Origin: an uncultured Akkermansia sp.
GTDB lineage: Bacteria > Verrucomicrobiota > Verrucomicrobiia > Verrucomicrobiales > Akkermansiaceae
Direction of reading: 5' to 3'
DNA: 56,235 bases
Assembly (NCBI GenBank): GCA_949296365.1
Contig: CASFPZ010000011.1
Span: 1 to 56,235, forward strand
The notes under the pieces are model-generated. The model was given only the letters and a program-made list of their open reading frames with translations. It was not told the origin of the DNA and did no database searches. Below, in pieces: positions 8,452 through 16,949 of this stretch. The position numbers and the translations under genes were made by a program. Numbering within the stretch: the first letter of the stretch is position 1; each line of letters begins with the position of its first letter.

Positions 8452-9738
8452 TTACGGGATAGATTCTCCAGCAATCAAATCGTTCCAGGTTTGGCGTTTA
8501 CGGATAACGTGCCAGGAGTTCCCATCAACAAGGATTTCGGCTGCTAGCGGGCGCGAGTTATAATTTGAGGCCATGGCAAAGCCGTAGGCACCAGCAGAGA
8601 GCACAGCGAGTAGTTCACCTTGATGGACTTGAGGAAGACTTCGGTTTTGCGCCATGAAATCCCCTGATTCGCAAATAGGGCCGACGACGTCGGAGACTAT
8701 GTTGGGGCGATCTGGGTGTTCGGCGATAGGAATGATTTGATGGTAACCTTGGTAGAGGGCTGGGCGGATGAGATCGTTCATGCCAGCATCGACGATAGTG
8801 AAGGTTTTGGCTTTTCCTTGTTTTTCGTAGAGGCAACGCGTGATAAGAGCGCCCGCATTGCCGACGATAAGGCGACCAGGTTCTACGATGATTTTCAGGC
8901 CTAGCGGCTGCAGCAGAGGAACGATGGAATCGGCATAGGTTTTAATGGTAAGTTGCTCGGGTGTTTGATCCCACCATGATTTGCTGGCCGACTCGAGACT
9001 GTTTTGATAGACGATACCAATACCACCGCCAATGGAAAAAAATTCGATATTGAACTTGTTTTTGAGATGCAGAGCAAGCGGAGCTGTTTTGCGGACAGCT
9101 TCGACAAAGGGAGCAGCCTTGGTTAGTTGCGAACCAATGTGCATTTGCAATCCTTTGAGACGGATATTCGGTAATTCACGGAACGCCCACTCGTAGAGCG
9201 GCTCTATGCGTTCGAAGTCGATGCCGAATTTATTCTCGGATTTGCCGGTAGTGATGTATTTGTGGGTACCGGCTTCGACGTTGGGGTTGACGCGAACAGA
9301 AACCGGGGCGATGAGGCCCATTTGCCCGGCGATAGCGTTGATAGCGACTAACTCGGCCTCTGATTCGGCATTAAAGGCATAAACTCCTTGTTCAAGAGCG
9401 AATTGGATTTCTTGTTGGGTTTTGCCGATACCGGCATAAGTGCAGCGATGGGGATTCCCACCCGCCTGGATGACGCGGAATAATTCTCCCCCAGAGACGA
9501 TGTCGAACCCGGAACCTTGATGGGCCATGAGATTGAGGATAGCGATATTCGAGCATGCTTTGACGGCAAATTCTACTTCGGCGTCCAGAGGCGACAGGGC
9601 TTCCTTAAGCCGGGCATAGTGTTCGAGGATAGTACGTTTACTGTAGACGTATAGGGGCGTGCCCTCCTTGGCTGCTAATTGGTCCAGATTAACGCCTTCG
9701 CAATGGAGGGTACCGTGGCAATAGGCAAAAGAATGCAT
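8452..9738 (-). CDS. lysA: diaminopimelate decarboxylase
   Basis: Last step of lysine synthesis: meso-diaminopimelate to lysine, PLP-dependent. I choose the ATG at 9738 (MHSFAYCHGTLHCEG), giving 428 residues; a longer frame to 9843 would run into asnS and adds 35 residues atypical of the family. The PLP lysine is K60 in EFAVKACSN; SIGGGIGI, EPGRLIVG, CESGDF and GAYGFAMASNYNSR are the conserved substrate and phosphate-binding motifs. It follows asnS by 46 nt and precedes the sulfatase, probably in one operon. Its presence supports DAP-type peptidoglycan. Confidence 0.95.
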   Translation of the reverse strand: MHSFAYCHGTLHCEGVNLDQLAAKEGTPLYVYSKRTILEHYARLKEALSPLDAEVEFAVKACSNIAILNLMAHQGSGFDIVSGGELFRVIQAGGNPHRCTYAGIGKTQQEIQFALEQGVYAFNAESEAELVAINAIAGQMGLIAPVSVRVNPNVEAGTHKYITTGKSENKFGIDFERIEPLYEWAFRELPNIRLKGLQMHIGSQLTKAAPFVEAVRKTAPLALHLKNKFNIEFFSIGGGIGIVYQNSLESASKSWWDQTPEQLTIKTYADSIVPLLQPLGLKIIVEPGRLIVGNAGALITRCLYEKQGKAKTFTIVDAGMNDLIRPALYQGYHQIIPIAEHPDRPNIVSDVVGPICESGDFMAQNRSLPQVHQGELLAVLSAGAYGFAMASNYNSRPLAAEILVDGNSWHVIRKRQTWNDLIAGESIP

Positions 9739-9784
9739 AGATAAGATAGAAGGGAATCGGTGAGGATGCCGATGGATGATGTGG

Positions 9785-11155
9785 TTAAAAATCGCAGTTA
9801 CGGGGCGTTCTGGGGTAAGGAAGGACGTCGCGGATGTTGGCAACTCCGGTCATGAACATAATGAGGCGTTCAAAACCAGCGCCAAATCCGGCGTGAGGTA
9901 CGCTGCCAAAGCGACGCAGGTCGATGTACCACCAGTAATCTTCTTCTTTAAGCCCTTGTTCTTTCATGTGGTTTATCAGGACATCGAGGCGTTCTTCACG
10001 TTGACTGCCGCCAATGATTTCGCCGATTCCAGGGACGAGCACATCCATGGCTGTTACGGTTTTGCCGTCGTCATTGAGCCGCATGTAGAACGGTTTGATT
10101 GATTTAGGGTAATTGTAGACGATAACAGGACTCTTAAAGTGTTCTTCTGTCAGGTAACGTTCGTGCTCGCTTTGTAAATTGATGCCCCAAGAGACTGGGT
10201 ATTCGAATTTTTTGCCTGATTGCAGGAGGATATCGATGGCTTCAGTGTACGAGCAACGAACAAAGGGAGTGTCGAGAACGTGTTGAAGGCGGCTCAACAA
10301 TGTTTTGTCCACAAATTTATTGAAGAAGGCCATGTCTTCCTGGTTGGATTCCAGCATGTCACGGATTAGGAATTTGATGAAGTCTTCAGCAATGACCATG
10401 TCGCCGTGTAAATCGCAAAAGGCCATTTCAGGCTCGATCATCCAGAATTCGGCAGCGTGGCGCGTCGTGTTTGAATTTTCGGCGCGGAAGGTGGGGCCAA
10501 ACGTGTAAACTCGCCCAAGGGCGCAGGCAAAGGTTTCGGCTTCAAGTTGGCCGCTGACAGTCAAGTAAGCTGCTTTGCCAAAAAAATCGTTGTCGAACGA
10601 TTTGTTGCCAGGGTCGAGGGGATCCAGTGTGGTGACGCGGAACATTTCTCCAGCGCCTTCACAGTCACTTGCCGTGATGAGAGGCGTGTGAACCCATACA
10701 AAGTCATGAGCGAGAAAGAAACGATGTACCGCAGCAGCTAATTTGCTGCGTGTGCGTAGAATGGCCCCGTAGAGGTTGGTACGCGGACGCAGATGCGCAA
10801 TGGAACGCAGAAATTCTGGAGAATGTCCTTTTTTTTGCAGAGGATACGAGTCAGGAGAACCGCCGAGAAGACAGATTGAGGTAGCGCGAAGTTCCCATTT
10901 TTGTTTGCCGGGGCTTTCGACCAAATCACCTTCGAGGCGAATGGCAGCTCCTGTAGTCATTTGGTGGATAGTGTCATATCCAGGGATGCCGACGTCAGCG
11001 ATGGCCTGGAGGGAGGCCAACGACGATCCGTCATTGATTTCCAGAAACGAGAACCCTTTGGAGTCTCGGCGTGTTCGTACCCACCCCTCAATTACGACGC
11101 CGGGGCGTTCTGATTCGCTGTTCAATGCCTGCTTGACAAGGAGCTTTTCACTCAT
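9785..11155 (-). CDS. asnS: asparaginyl-tRNA synthetase
   Basis: A 456-residue class IIb synthetase: N-terminal OB-fold anticodon-binding domain ([20 protein letters not shown]) and a catalytic domain with motif 2 ([21 protein letters not shown] region, about 230-250) and motif 3 ([13 protein letters not shown]). The C-terminal [10 protein letters not shown] is the AsnRS rather than AspRS form. Full length. It is the first gene of the asnS-lysA-sulfatase run and has the best promoter in the window immediately upstream. Confidence 0.97.
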   Translation of the reverse strand: MSEKLLVKQALNSESERPGVVIEGWVRTRRDSKGFSFLEINDGSSLASLQAIADVGIPGYDTIHQMTTGAAIRLEGDLVESPGKQKWELRATSICLLGGSPDSYPLQKKGHSPEFLRSIAHLRPRTNLYGAILRTRSKLAAAVHRFFLAHDFVWVHTPLITASDCEGAGEMFRVTTLDPLDPGNKSFDNDFFGKAAYLTVSGQLEAETFACALGRVYTFGPTFRAENSNTTRHAAEFWMIEPEMAFCDLHGDMVIAEDFIKFLIRDMLESNQEDMAFFNKFVDKTLLSRLQHVLDTPFVRCSYTEAIDILLQSGKKFEYPVSWGINLQSEHERYLTEEHFKSPVIVYNYPKSIKPFYMRLNDDGKTVTAMDVLVPGIGEIIGGSQREERLDVLINHMKEQGLKEEDYWWYIDLRRFGSVPHAGFGAGFERLIMFMTGVANIRDVLPYPRTPRNCDF

Positions 11156-11162
11156 GTCTTAA

Positions 11163-11191
11163 GCAATAAATCGAATTCACTCAAATGTCAA
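11163..11191 (-). promoter_or_regulatory. promoter of the asnS unit, probably leaderless
   Basis: On the minus strand a perfect TTGACA (11186-11191) is followed after 17 nt by TATTGC (11163-11168). The -10 box ends 7 nt before the asnS ATG, so transcription would begin at or next to the A of the start codon. No Shine-Dalgarno sequence exists. The weak -10 box limits confidence. Confidence 0.5.
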
Positions 11192-11268
11192 AAGGGATGC
11201 ATTACATGATTGGTTTTTGACACCACAGAAAAATGAGGGAAGAGGATTCACAAGAGGCAAAAGTCAAG

Positions 11269-11304
11269 AAAAAGCCCCAGACCCAAGGGTGATAGGGCTG
11301 GGGC
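11269..11304 (-). terminator. intrinsic terminator of trxA
   Basis: On the minus strand the stem GCCCCAG/CTGGGGC (11298-11304 with 11274-11280), extended by CCC/GGG across a bulge, is followed by TTTTTC. It lies 37 nt past the trxA stop. Confidence 0.85.
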
Positions 11305-11340
11305 AAGGGCTAATTAGAATTGGCGAGATAAGAGTTACGA

Positions 11341-11658
11341 TTAAAGGAGAGCTTTTAATTTCTGGAGGATCTCATCTCTGGAACGAGCGCCGACGATCGT
11401 ATCGACCACTTGGCCATTTTTGAAATAGATGAGAGTGGGGATGGAACGGACGTTAAAGGCGGAAGCGAGGCTATTATTGGCGTCGACATCTACTTTACCC
11501 ACTTTAGCAGATCCGGCCATTTCCGTTGCAATTTGGTCGATAATAGGAGCGATCATTTTGCACGGGCCGCACCAGGTTGCCCAGAAATCAACCAGTACAG
11601 GTACTGGAGAGTTGAGAACTTCTTCCTTAAAATTGGATTCGTCAAATACTAATGCCAT
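11341..11658 (-). CDS. trxA: thioredoxin
   Basis: A 105-residue cytoplasmic thioredoxin with the redox site WCGPC (C30, C33), the cis-proline loop SIPT and the conserved D24 in LVDFWATW. It reduces protein disulfides with electrons from thioredoxin reductase (not in the window). It follows the proline-rich membrane protein by 17 nt on the same strand and is closed by its own terminator. Confidence 0.97.
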   Translation of the reverse strand: MALVFDESNFKEEVLNSPVPVLVDFWATWCGPCKMIAPIIDQIATEMAGSAKVGKVDVDANNSLASAFNVRSIPTLIYFKNGQVVDTIVGARSRDEILQKLKALL

Positions 11659-11675
11659 GATGTATGTGTTTATGT

Positions 11676-12281
11676 TTATTCTTTCGAAACAGTTATGCCC
11701 TGAATTTCTCGATCCGGAAGTCTATCTGTCATGATCTGGATAGCGCAGAAAGCAAGTGCAGCAACCAAGCCGACAATAGCCAGACCAGTCAATAGACCGG
11801 TTCCGCTTTCTTCATCATCATCAGCAACAGTTTGAGCAGAAGCTTGAACCGAAGAAACAGGCGCAGCAGGTGACATCGGGCGTGTCGGAGTCAGTGCGAT
11901 CGTTGCTTTAGGCAACTGTGCAGTCGGTTGCCCGGCAGGAGCGGGGCCAGTTGGCGCTGAACCTGGGCGGAGTGGCGCAGGTGCAGAACCAGGCAACGCA
12001 ATAGTTTTGAGGCCTGAGGCAGGGACGGAAGTGCCACCTAAACCAGCTGGTCTCAGCGGAGGAACAGGAGCACCTGGAGCCGCAGGAGCGACAGGAGGGG
12101 CGGGAGCAGCCGGAGCACCGGGAACAGCCGGGCGTGGCGGCATGCCAGCGCTTGGGGCAGGAGGTGCAGCGGGGGTTCCTGGAATACTGGGACGCGGAGG
12201 GACAGGAGCGCCTGCGGTTGGCACTGGCGGAACTCCTGGGACTGAGGGCCGTGGTGGCATGGGTGGTGGAGGATTACTCAT
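11676..12281 (-). CDS. proline/alanine-rich protein with one C-terminal membrane helix
   Basis: 201 residues. Residues 1-140 are a low-complexity Pro/Ala/Gly region with repeated MPPRPxVPG units and two short KTIALP/ATIALTP elements. A DDDEESG acidic patch precedes a single hydrophobic helix at about 161-184 and a short tail. No N-terminal signal peptide, so the Pro-rich region is probably cytoplasmic with a tail-anchor-like topology. Function unknown. It is cotranscribed with trxA. The opposite strand gives a collagen-like Gly-rich ORF, which is an artefact of this composition. Confidence 0.75.
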   Translation of the reverse strand: MSNPPPPMPPRPSVPGVPPVPTAGAPVPPRPSIPGTPAAPPAPSAGMPPRPAVPGAPAAPAPPVAPAAPGAPVPPLRPAGLGGTSVPASGLKTIALPGSAPAPLRPGSAPTGPAPAGQPTAQLPKATIALTPTRPMSPAAPVSSVQASAQTVADDDEESGTGLLTGLAIVGLVAALAFCAIQIMTDRLPDREIQGITVSKE

Positions 12282-12470
12282 AGGTATAGTTCTAGTTCGT
12301 CGTTGGCTATACTATTTCTCTCATTATCCCAGGCGATGCAAGCAAAGAATCGTGCCTGACCGAAATTTCTGCAAATTTTTGACATTTGATCGCGTATGAA
12401 TGAGTGTTGGACGTGTTGAACGCTTGCGAAGTTGGGCGTTAGTCGTTATTTTGAGGACATATTTGTGTGC

Positions 12471-13151
12471 ATGAAGCCATTGATACAATTAGCAGAGACT
12501 GAATTGCCGACAGGCGCTCGACTCGAGTTGCAAGAGAGGGATTCTTCATATTTTCTTTTAGAGGATGGGGTACAGACGGCCTCCAGCTATGCGCATGGGG
12601 GCGACGACAGGGTTGCTGAGTTAGGAGCGGCGCCAGTGAAGCGGGCAAACCAGCCTTCTGTATTGATTGTTGGGTTGGGCTTAGGTTTTATGTTGCGCGA
12701 GGCCATGCGCCAACTCAACCGCGAGAAAGCAAGTTTTGTCGTGGCGGAGCCATGTAGGGCGTTAGTTGAGTGGCATCATGAGCATTTGGCAGCACTGCAT
12801 CCAGGGTTGCTAGATGATCCCCGGGTATCGATACAATACTGTACAGGGGTACAGGCAGCGCGACAGGCGGCCGGGAAGTACCATGCTGTGATGATGCGTT
12901 CGACACATGAGCGTTGTACATTGACGCCTGCGGAGGCAAACGATTACAGTGCAGCAGTCAAGCAGGGGGGAATGCTACTTATTTTGTTGGCTAGGCCCGA
13001 TAAAAAACTGGAGCGTGTTTTGCAACAGGCAGGGTTTGATACTTCTGTTGACGTTGCGCCAGTTTCCCATAAAGGGAAGCAGACGGCGCAACAAACTATT
13101 CTTTTGGCGCGAAAGGGAAGATTTGTGCCATATGCGATGCGGCGTAAATAA
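12471..13151 (+). CDS. spermidine-synthase-like methyltransferase-fold protein
   Basis: 226 residues from the ATG at 12471 (MKPLIQLAETELP); a TTG 39 nt upstream is possible but unlikely. The fold looks like the spermine/spermidine synthase superfamily: an N-terminal beta region (LELQERDSSYFLLEDG) and a nucleotide-binding motif VLIVGLGLGFMLREAM, with the acidic AEPC at the next strand end. The canonical GGGDGG loop and catalytic Asp are not seen, so it may not be an aminopropyltransferase. It is 35 nt upstream of the HlyD-like gene. Confidence 0.6.
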   Translation: MKPLIQLAETELPTGARLELQERDSSYFLLEDGVQTASSYAHGGDDRVAELGAAPVKRANQPSVLIVGLGLGFMLREAMRQLNREKASFVVAEPCRALVEWHHEHLAALHPGLLDDPRVSIQYCTGVQAARQAAGKYHAVMMRSTHERCTLTPAEANDYSAAVKQGGMLLILLARPDKKLERVLQQAGFDTSVDVAPVSHKGKQTAQQTILLARKGRFVPYAMRRK

Positions 13152-13186
13152 TTTTTAGAAACATATTAACGTACCAACATACCGAC

Positions 13187-14371
13187 ATGATTCCATCGAA
13201 ATCAATCTTATGTTCATTATTAGCAGGCATAGCAATTTTGCCAGTGACGGCGGCAGACTATACAGTAGCTGGCGTTTTGCTGCCCAAGAAGGAGGCCCAG
13301 GTTATTTCATTTAAGCCAAAGGCGATTACGGATATTTCCCTAGTTAGCGTAGTGCCTCAGGGGACTCGTGTGTCAAAGGGGCAGACAGTGGCAGTATCTG
13401 ACGTAAAAAATTTAAATCGTCAGATAGAAGCAATGGAACGAGTGGTTAGGTCGAAACAACTGGATTTTGAAAAGGTCAAATTTGAGTTGGAGCAAGACAA
13501 GATTCTCGTTGCCATGAAAAACCAGGAGGCAAAGACAGCGTTACAGCGCATGGATGAGGATTTGCAGGATTTTAAGCAGAAGCGACAAGCTCGCATGCTG
13601 GCAGAAGAAGACGAGAAAGTCAACCGAGCCGTTCGCAATCGTTCGTATAAGAAGGAGGAATTGGATCAGCTGAAACAAATGTATGCCGAGGATCAGGTGG
13701 CTGTTGAAACAGAAGAAGTCATTCTGACACGGTTGAATAATGAATTCAGCGAAGCGGATTTTGCCGTGAAAGGCGCCGAACTGTCAGCCTCAATAGCCAA
13801 GACACGCACCATCAAGCGTTATGCAGAAGATTTGGAGAATGCACGGAAGCAAAAAGAGCTGGAAGTCAAAAGCATCGAGTTTAAAAATCAGCAGGCTCTT
13901 GAGCAGAAGCAAATAGCATTTGAGGAAGCAGAAACGGCTTTGGCACAGGCGAAAGAACAGCTAAACAATATGAAAACTGACGTTGCCATGGTACAATTTC
14001 AGTCGCCAGCGGATGGAGTGGTGATCTATGGTGGGTATGTAGGTAATCGCTGGACGTCTGCTGAGATGGTAACGAAGTTGCGTCCTGGCGGTAAATTGGT
14101 TCCCTATGATCAGGTTGCGACAATAGTCCCTGAGAACAGTGAGCTGATCGTGCAGGCAGTTTTACCGGAAACAGTTGCAGCGCCACAGGCGGGGCAGCCG
14201 GTGAAGGTCAAAATTGCTGGTAAAGAATTTCCAGGGACAGTGATCGAATCTCATTCGGTGCCAGATGCGGCAGGCAAACGGCACATTATCGTGAAGCCCC
14301 ACGCTGCAACTCAGGAAATTTTTGTGCCGTGTTTGCCTGTGCAGGTGGTGATCAGTACGCCTCAAGCATAA
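13187..14371 (+). CDS. HlyD-like periplasmic adaptor with long coiled coil
   Basis: 394 residues with a cleavable signal peptide (1-22, ending PVTA). A lipoyl/barrel-sandwich half appears near residues 40-75, a long Lys/Glu-rich alpha-helical hairpin spans about 75-265, and the second half-motif is at FQSPADGVVIYGGYVG, followed by a beta-barrel domain with VKVKIAGKEFPG. This matches membrane fusion proteins of efflux or secretion systems. No inner-membrane pump or outer-membrane channel is adjacent; instead two secreted toroid proteins follow after 28 nt. Its partner is therefore unknown. Confidence 0.8.
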   Translation: MIPSKSILCSLLAGIAILPVTAADYTVAGVLLPKKEAQVISFKPKAITDISLVSVVPQGTRVSKGQTVAVSDVKNLNRQIEAMERVVRSKQLDFEKVKFELEQDKILVAMKNQEAKTALQRMDEDLQDFKQKRQARMLAEEDEKVNRAVRNRSYKKEELDQLKQMYAEDQVAVETEEVILTRLNNEFSEADFAVKGAELSASIAKTRTIKRYAEDLENARKQKELEVKSIEFKNQQALEQKQIAFEEAETALAQAKEQLNNMKTDVAMVQFQSPADGVVIYGGYVGNRWTSAEMVTKLRPGGKLVPYDQVATIVPENSELIVQAVLPETVAAPQAGQPVKVKIAGKEFPGTVIESHSVPDAAGKRHIIVKPHAATQEIFVPCLPVQVVISTPQA

Positions 14372-14399
14372 AGCTAATGTCAACAAGGGTTCCGGTCGA

Positions 14400-15686
14400 A
14401 TGCGTCGTGTTATTCTATGGTGTTTAGCCGGTTTGGCAGCAATTTGCCCGGCGGTTCTTTCCACAACGGAGGCTGCCCAAGCTCAAAGACAGGGGCAGGC
14501 CGACCAGGGGAAACGGGATAGTATTCCTATCCCTAAAATTCCCGAAGTGCCACCACCTGCTCGCGAACAGCTCGAGACAGCGTTTCGCAAGGCTGCTTGG
14601 TTCCTGCTGCAACATAGGAATAAGGACGGAACCTGGGGAGATCATACGAGGACGAAAGGGTTGAATGTGCTTTGTCCGTATCCCCAGGGGCCGCGTTCGT
14701 TTCGTTTGGCATCTACTGCCTTGTGCGTGATTGGGTTAGAAGAATCGCCATTGTGGAACGACCCTGAGATACGAGCAGCGTCAGATCGTGCGCTCAATGT
14801 GTTGATGGATCAATTGCCTCGATTGAAGCGAGGGGATACGATAACGTTGTTGTCGACTTGGGCGCAGGCTTATGGGCTAGAAGCCTATTGTGCGGCAGCC
14901 AGGAGGCTGCCCAAGGATTCACCAAGATTCTTGCAGTTGAAGGAGGCGGCAGCTAAAGCAATCGAAGCGACGGATTTGTTGGCTGACGAGGCTTATGGTG
15001 GTTGGGGATATTATACGTTTGAGGTGTTTACGCAAAAGACGATAGGGTTGCCGACTTCGTTTTTAACTTCGACCGTGCTTTTGGCTTACAAGGAAGCCTT
15101 GGATGTGTTTGGGTTGAAGTCGGATCCTAATACGTTAAAACGGGCCTTGAAGTGTCTAAAGTCGCAGAGGACTCCGGCTGGCACATACGTATATTCTCGA
15201 GATCACCGGTATTACGCGACTCGGCCGATCAACAGGCATATTGGGAGCTTGGCTCGCAATCCTTCGGGAGACATGGCTATTATGAGTTGGGAGCCCCAAA
15301 CTCTCTCGTTGCAACAGTTAGAGGACAATGTCGAGCGATTGTGGAGTCGAGATGGTTGGCTGGCCATGGCAATGAAAAAACCGGTGCCGCATGAAAGTTT
15401 TGCCCAGAACGCCGGGTATTTTTTCTACTATGGATATTATTATGCAGGGCGGGCGTTGAATTGGCTTCCCAAGGAGCATTTGCCGCGGCACGCAGCGCAG
15501 TTGTCGGCAGATATCTTGCATTTGCAGGAAAAAGACGGTAGTTGGTGGGATTATCAGTTGTACAATTACCATAAGTTCTATGGAACAGGGTATGCGTTAT
15601 ATGCGATGTCTCAGGTGTGGAATGTGTTACAGGGAGGTGAGATCTTGTTAGATCCCCGGAACGATCAGACGATTGTGGATCGTTGA
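14400..15686 (+). CDS. secreted alpha/alpha-toroid protein A (squalene-cyclase/prenyltransferase-repeat fold)
   Basis: 428 residues with a signal peptide (about 1-26). After a linker with RDSIPIPKIPEVPPPA come repeats typical of the terpenoid-cyclase/prenyltransferase toroid: NKDGTWGDHTRTKG, AYGGWGYYTFEVF, QEKDGSWWDYQLYNYH. A catalytic DxDD is not present, so cyclase activity is unlikely. It is a close paralogue of the next gene, sharing many blocks such as PINRHIGSLAR and HESFAQNAGYF. Function unknown; the location between an adaptor protein and an alpha-galactosidase suggests a periplasmic or surface role. Confidence 0.75.
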   Translation: MRRVILWCLAGLAAICPAVLSTTEAAQAQRQGQADQGKRDSIPIPKIPEVPPPAREQLETAFRKAAWFLLQHRNKDGTWGDHTRTKGLNVLCPYPQGPRSFRLASTALCVIGLEESPLWNDPEIRAASDRALNVLMDQLPRLKRGDTITLLSTWAQAYGLEAYCAAARRLPKDSPRFLQLKEAAAKAIEATDLLADEAYGGWGYYTFEVFTQKTIGLPTSFLTSTVLLAYKEALDVFGLKSDPNTLKRALKCLKSQRTPAGTYVYSRDHRYYATRPINRHIGSLARNPSGDMAIMSWEPQTLSLQQLEDNVERLWSRDGWLAMAMKKPVPHESFAQNAGYFFYYGYYYAGRALNWLPKEHLPRHAAQLSADILHLQEKDGSWWDYQLYNYHKFYGTGYALYAMSQVWNVLQGGEILLDPRNDQTIVDR

Positions 15687-15700
15687 ATGATAAGCTAACA

Positions 15701-15708
15701 AGAGGTGG
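15701..15708 (+). promoter_or_regulatory. Shine-Dalgarno sequence deciding the start of toroid B
   Basis: AGAGGTGG ends 2 nt before the ATG at 15711 with its core AGAGG 5 nt away. An in-frame GTG at 15705 lies inside this motif, so the ATG at 15711 is the likely start. It is one of few clear ribosome-binding sites in the window. Confidence 0.65.
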
Positions 15709-15710
15709 TT

Positions 15711-16946
15711 ATGAATTGGTTGATAAGGGTAACAGTGTGTTTATTGGCAGGCTTGTTGCCCCTTGAGGCTTCTGAGCCATGGGAAACAGCTGTTCAACAT
15801 TTTACCCAGGAGAAGCGCGACAGCATCCCCATTCCTCGAGTACCGGAGGTTCCTCCGCCAGCAGAGGAAGATCTCGACCGTTCTATTGAGCGTGGTGTTC
15901 GTTTCTTGCTTGATCATCAGAACAAGGATGGTTCATGGGGGGATCATACGCGCACCAAGGGGATCAATATTTTTTGCCCTTATCCATCGGGGCCGTTGGC
16001 ATTTCAGGCGGGATCGACCGGATTGTGCGTGATTGGGTTGAATGCATCTCCTTATGCCCAAACGCCAGAAGTGCAACAAGCTATCGAGAAGGCCGTGCAG
16101 TATATGTTCGAGAAATTGCCGCGACTCAAGCGTGGTGATACATTGAGCGTGTACGATGTGTGGGGGCATGCTTATACGTTAGAAGCGGCTTGTGCCTTAG
16201 CGGCAAAATTGCCTCGGGATTCCAAGCGATATGAAGAATTAAAGAATTTTGCTCGCGATCGGATTCGGGCATTGGATGCCTTAGCGGATGTAAATGGTGG
16301 TTGGGGATATTTGACATTTGAGGTGTTTACTAAACGGCCGGCCGGGATCCCAACTTCTTTTTTGACGGGGACGGTGTTCATTGCCTACAAGGACGCCGAA
16401 GAAGTTTTTGGCCTCAAATCGGATCCCAAAGTGTTTCGGCGAAGTTTTCGTTTGTTACAGAAAATGCGAACACCGAATGGCACGTATGTGTATTCGCGGG
16501 ACCACCTAAGGTATTCGACAACGCCGATCAACAGACATACAGGGAGTTTGGCGCGGACTCCTGCTTGCGATTGGGCGTTGCGGCGTTATGATCCATCTTT
16601 GATTTCTATTCTTCAACTTGAGGACGGACTTGAACGTCTTTGGAGTCGCTCGGGGTGGTTGGCCATGGCCTTGAAAAAGCCCTATCCGCATGAGAGTTTT
16701 GCTCAAAATTCGGGGTATTTCTATTATTATGGGTATTACTATGCAGCACGGTGTTTAGAGGATTTACCGCGGGAGCAATTGTCTAGGCATGCTGCTTTTA
16801 TTTCGAAAGGGGTATTGCCATTACAAGAGAAGAATGGTTGCTGGTGGGATTATCCACTGTACAATTATCATCCGTACTATGGGACAGGGTATGCCCTCTA
16901 TAGCTTGTCTCGTGTGCGGGACATTCTGACAACACAATCAAATTAG
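15711..16946 (+). CDS. secreted alpha/alpha-toroid protein B, tandem paralogue of A
   Basis: 411 residues from the ATG at 15711, with a signal peptide (about 1-18, LLPLEAS). The domain order is the same as in toroid A: RDSIPIPRVPEVPPPA linker, NKDGSWGDHTRTKG, NGGWGYLTFEVF, TYVYSRDHLRYSTTPINRH and NGCWWDYPLYNYHPYYGTG. The conserved aromatic and charged blocks between A and B suggest a shared ligand or structural interface. No DxDD catalytic motif. It lies 24 nt after A and 3 nt before the GH36 gene. It probably arose by tandem duplication. Confidence 0.75.
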   Translation: MNWLIRVTVCLLAGLLPLEASEPWETAVQHFTQEKRDSIPIPRVPEVPPPAEEDLDRSIERGVRFLLDHQNKDGSWGDHTRTKGINIFCPYPSGPLAFQAGSTGLCVIGLNASPYAQTPEVQQAIEKAVQYMFEKLPRLKRGDTLSVYDVWGHAYTLEAACALAAKLPRDSKRYEELKNFARDRIRALDALADVNGGWGYLTFEVFTKRPAGIPTSFLTGTVFIAYKDAEEVFGLKSDPKVFRRSFRLLQKMRTPNGTYVYSRDHLRYSTTPINRHTGSLARTPACDWALRRYDPSLISILQLEDGLERLWSRSGWLAMALKKPYPHESFAQNSGYFYYYGYYYAARCLEDLPREQLSRHAAFISKGVLPLQEKNGCWWDYPLYNYHPYYGTGYALYSLSRVRDILTTQSN

Positions 16947-16949
16947 ATC

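Noticed and set aside
9739..9843. N-terminal extension of lysA to 9843
   Set aside because: It overlaps the end of asnS and has no similarity to diaminopimelate decarboxylase; the ATG at 9738 gives a normal length.
12007..12399. Collagen-like Gly-rich ORF on the plus strand
   Set aside because: It is the mirror of the Pro/Ala-rich minus-strand gene; GC-rich proline codons read backwards give glycine-rich repeats. The real gene has a membrane helix and sits in an operon with trxA.
15705..15710. GTG start for toroid B at 15705
   Set aside because: It lies inside the Shine-Dalgarno sequence AGAGGTGG that serves the ATG at 15711.
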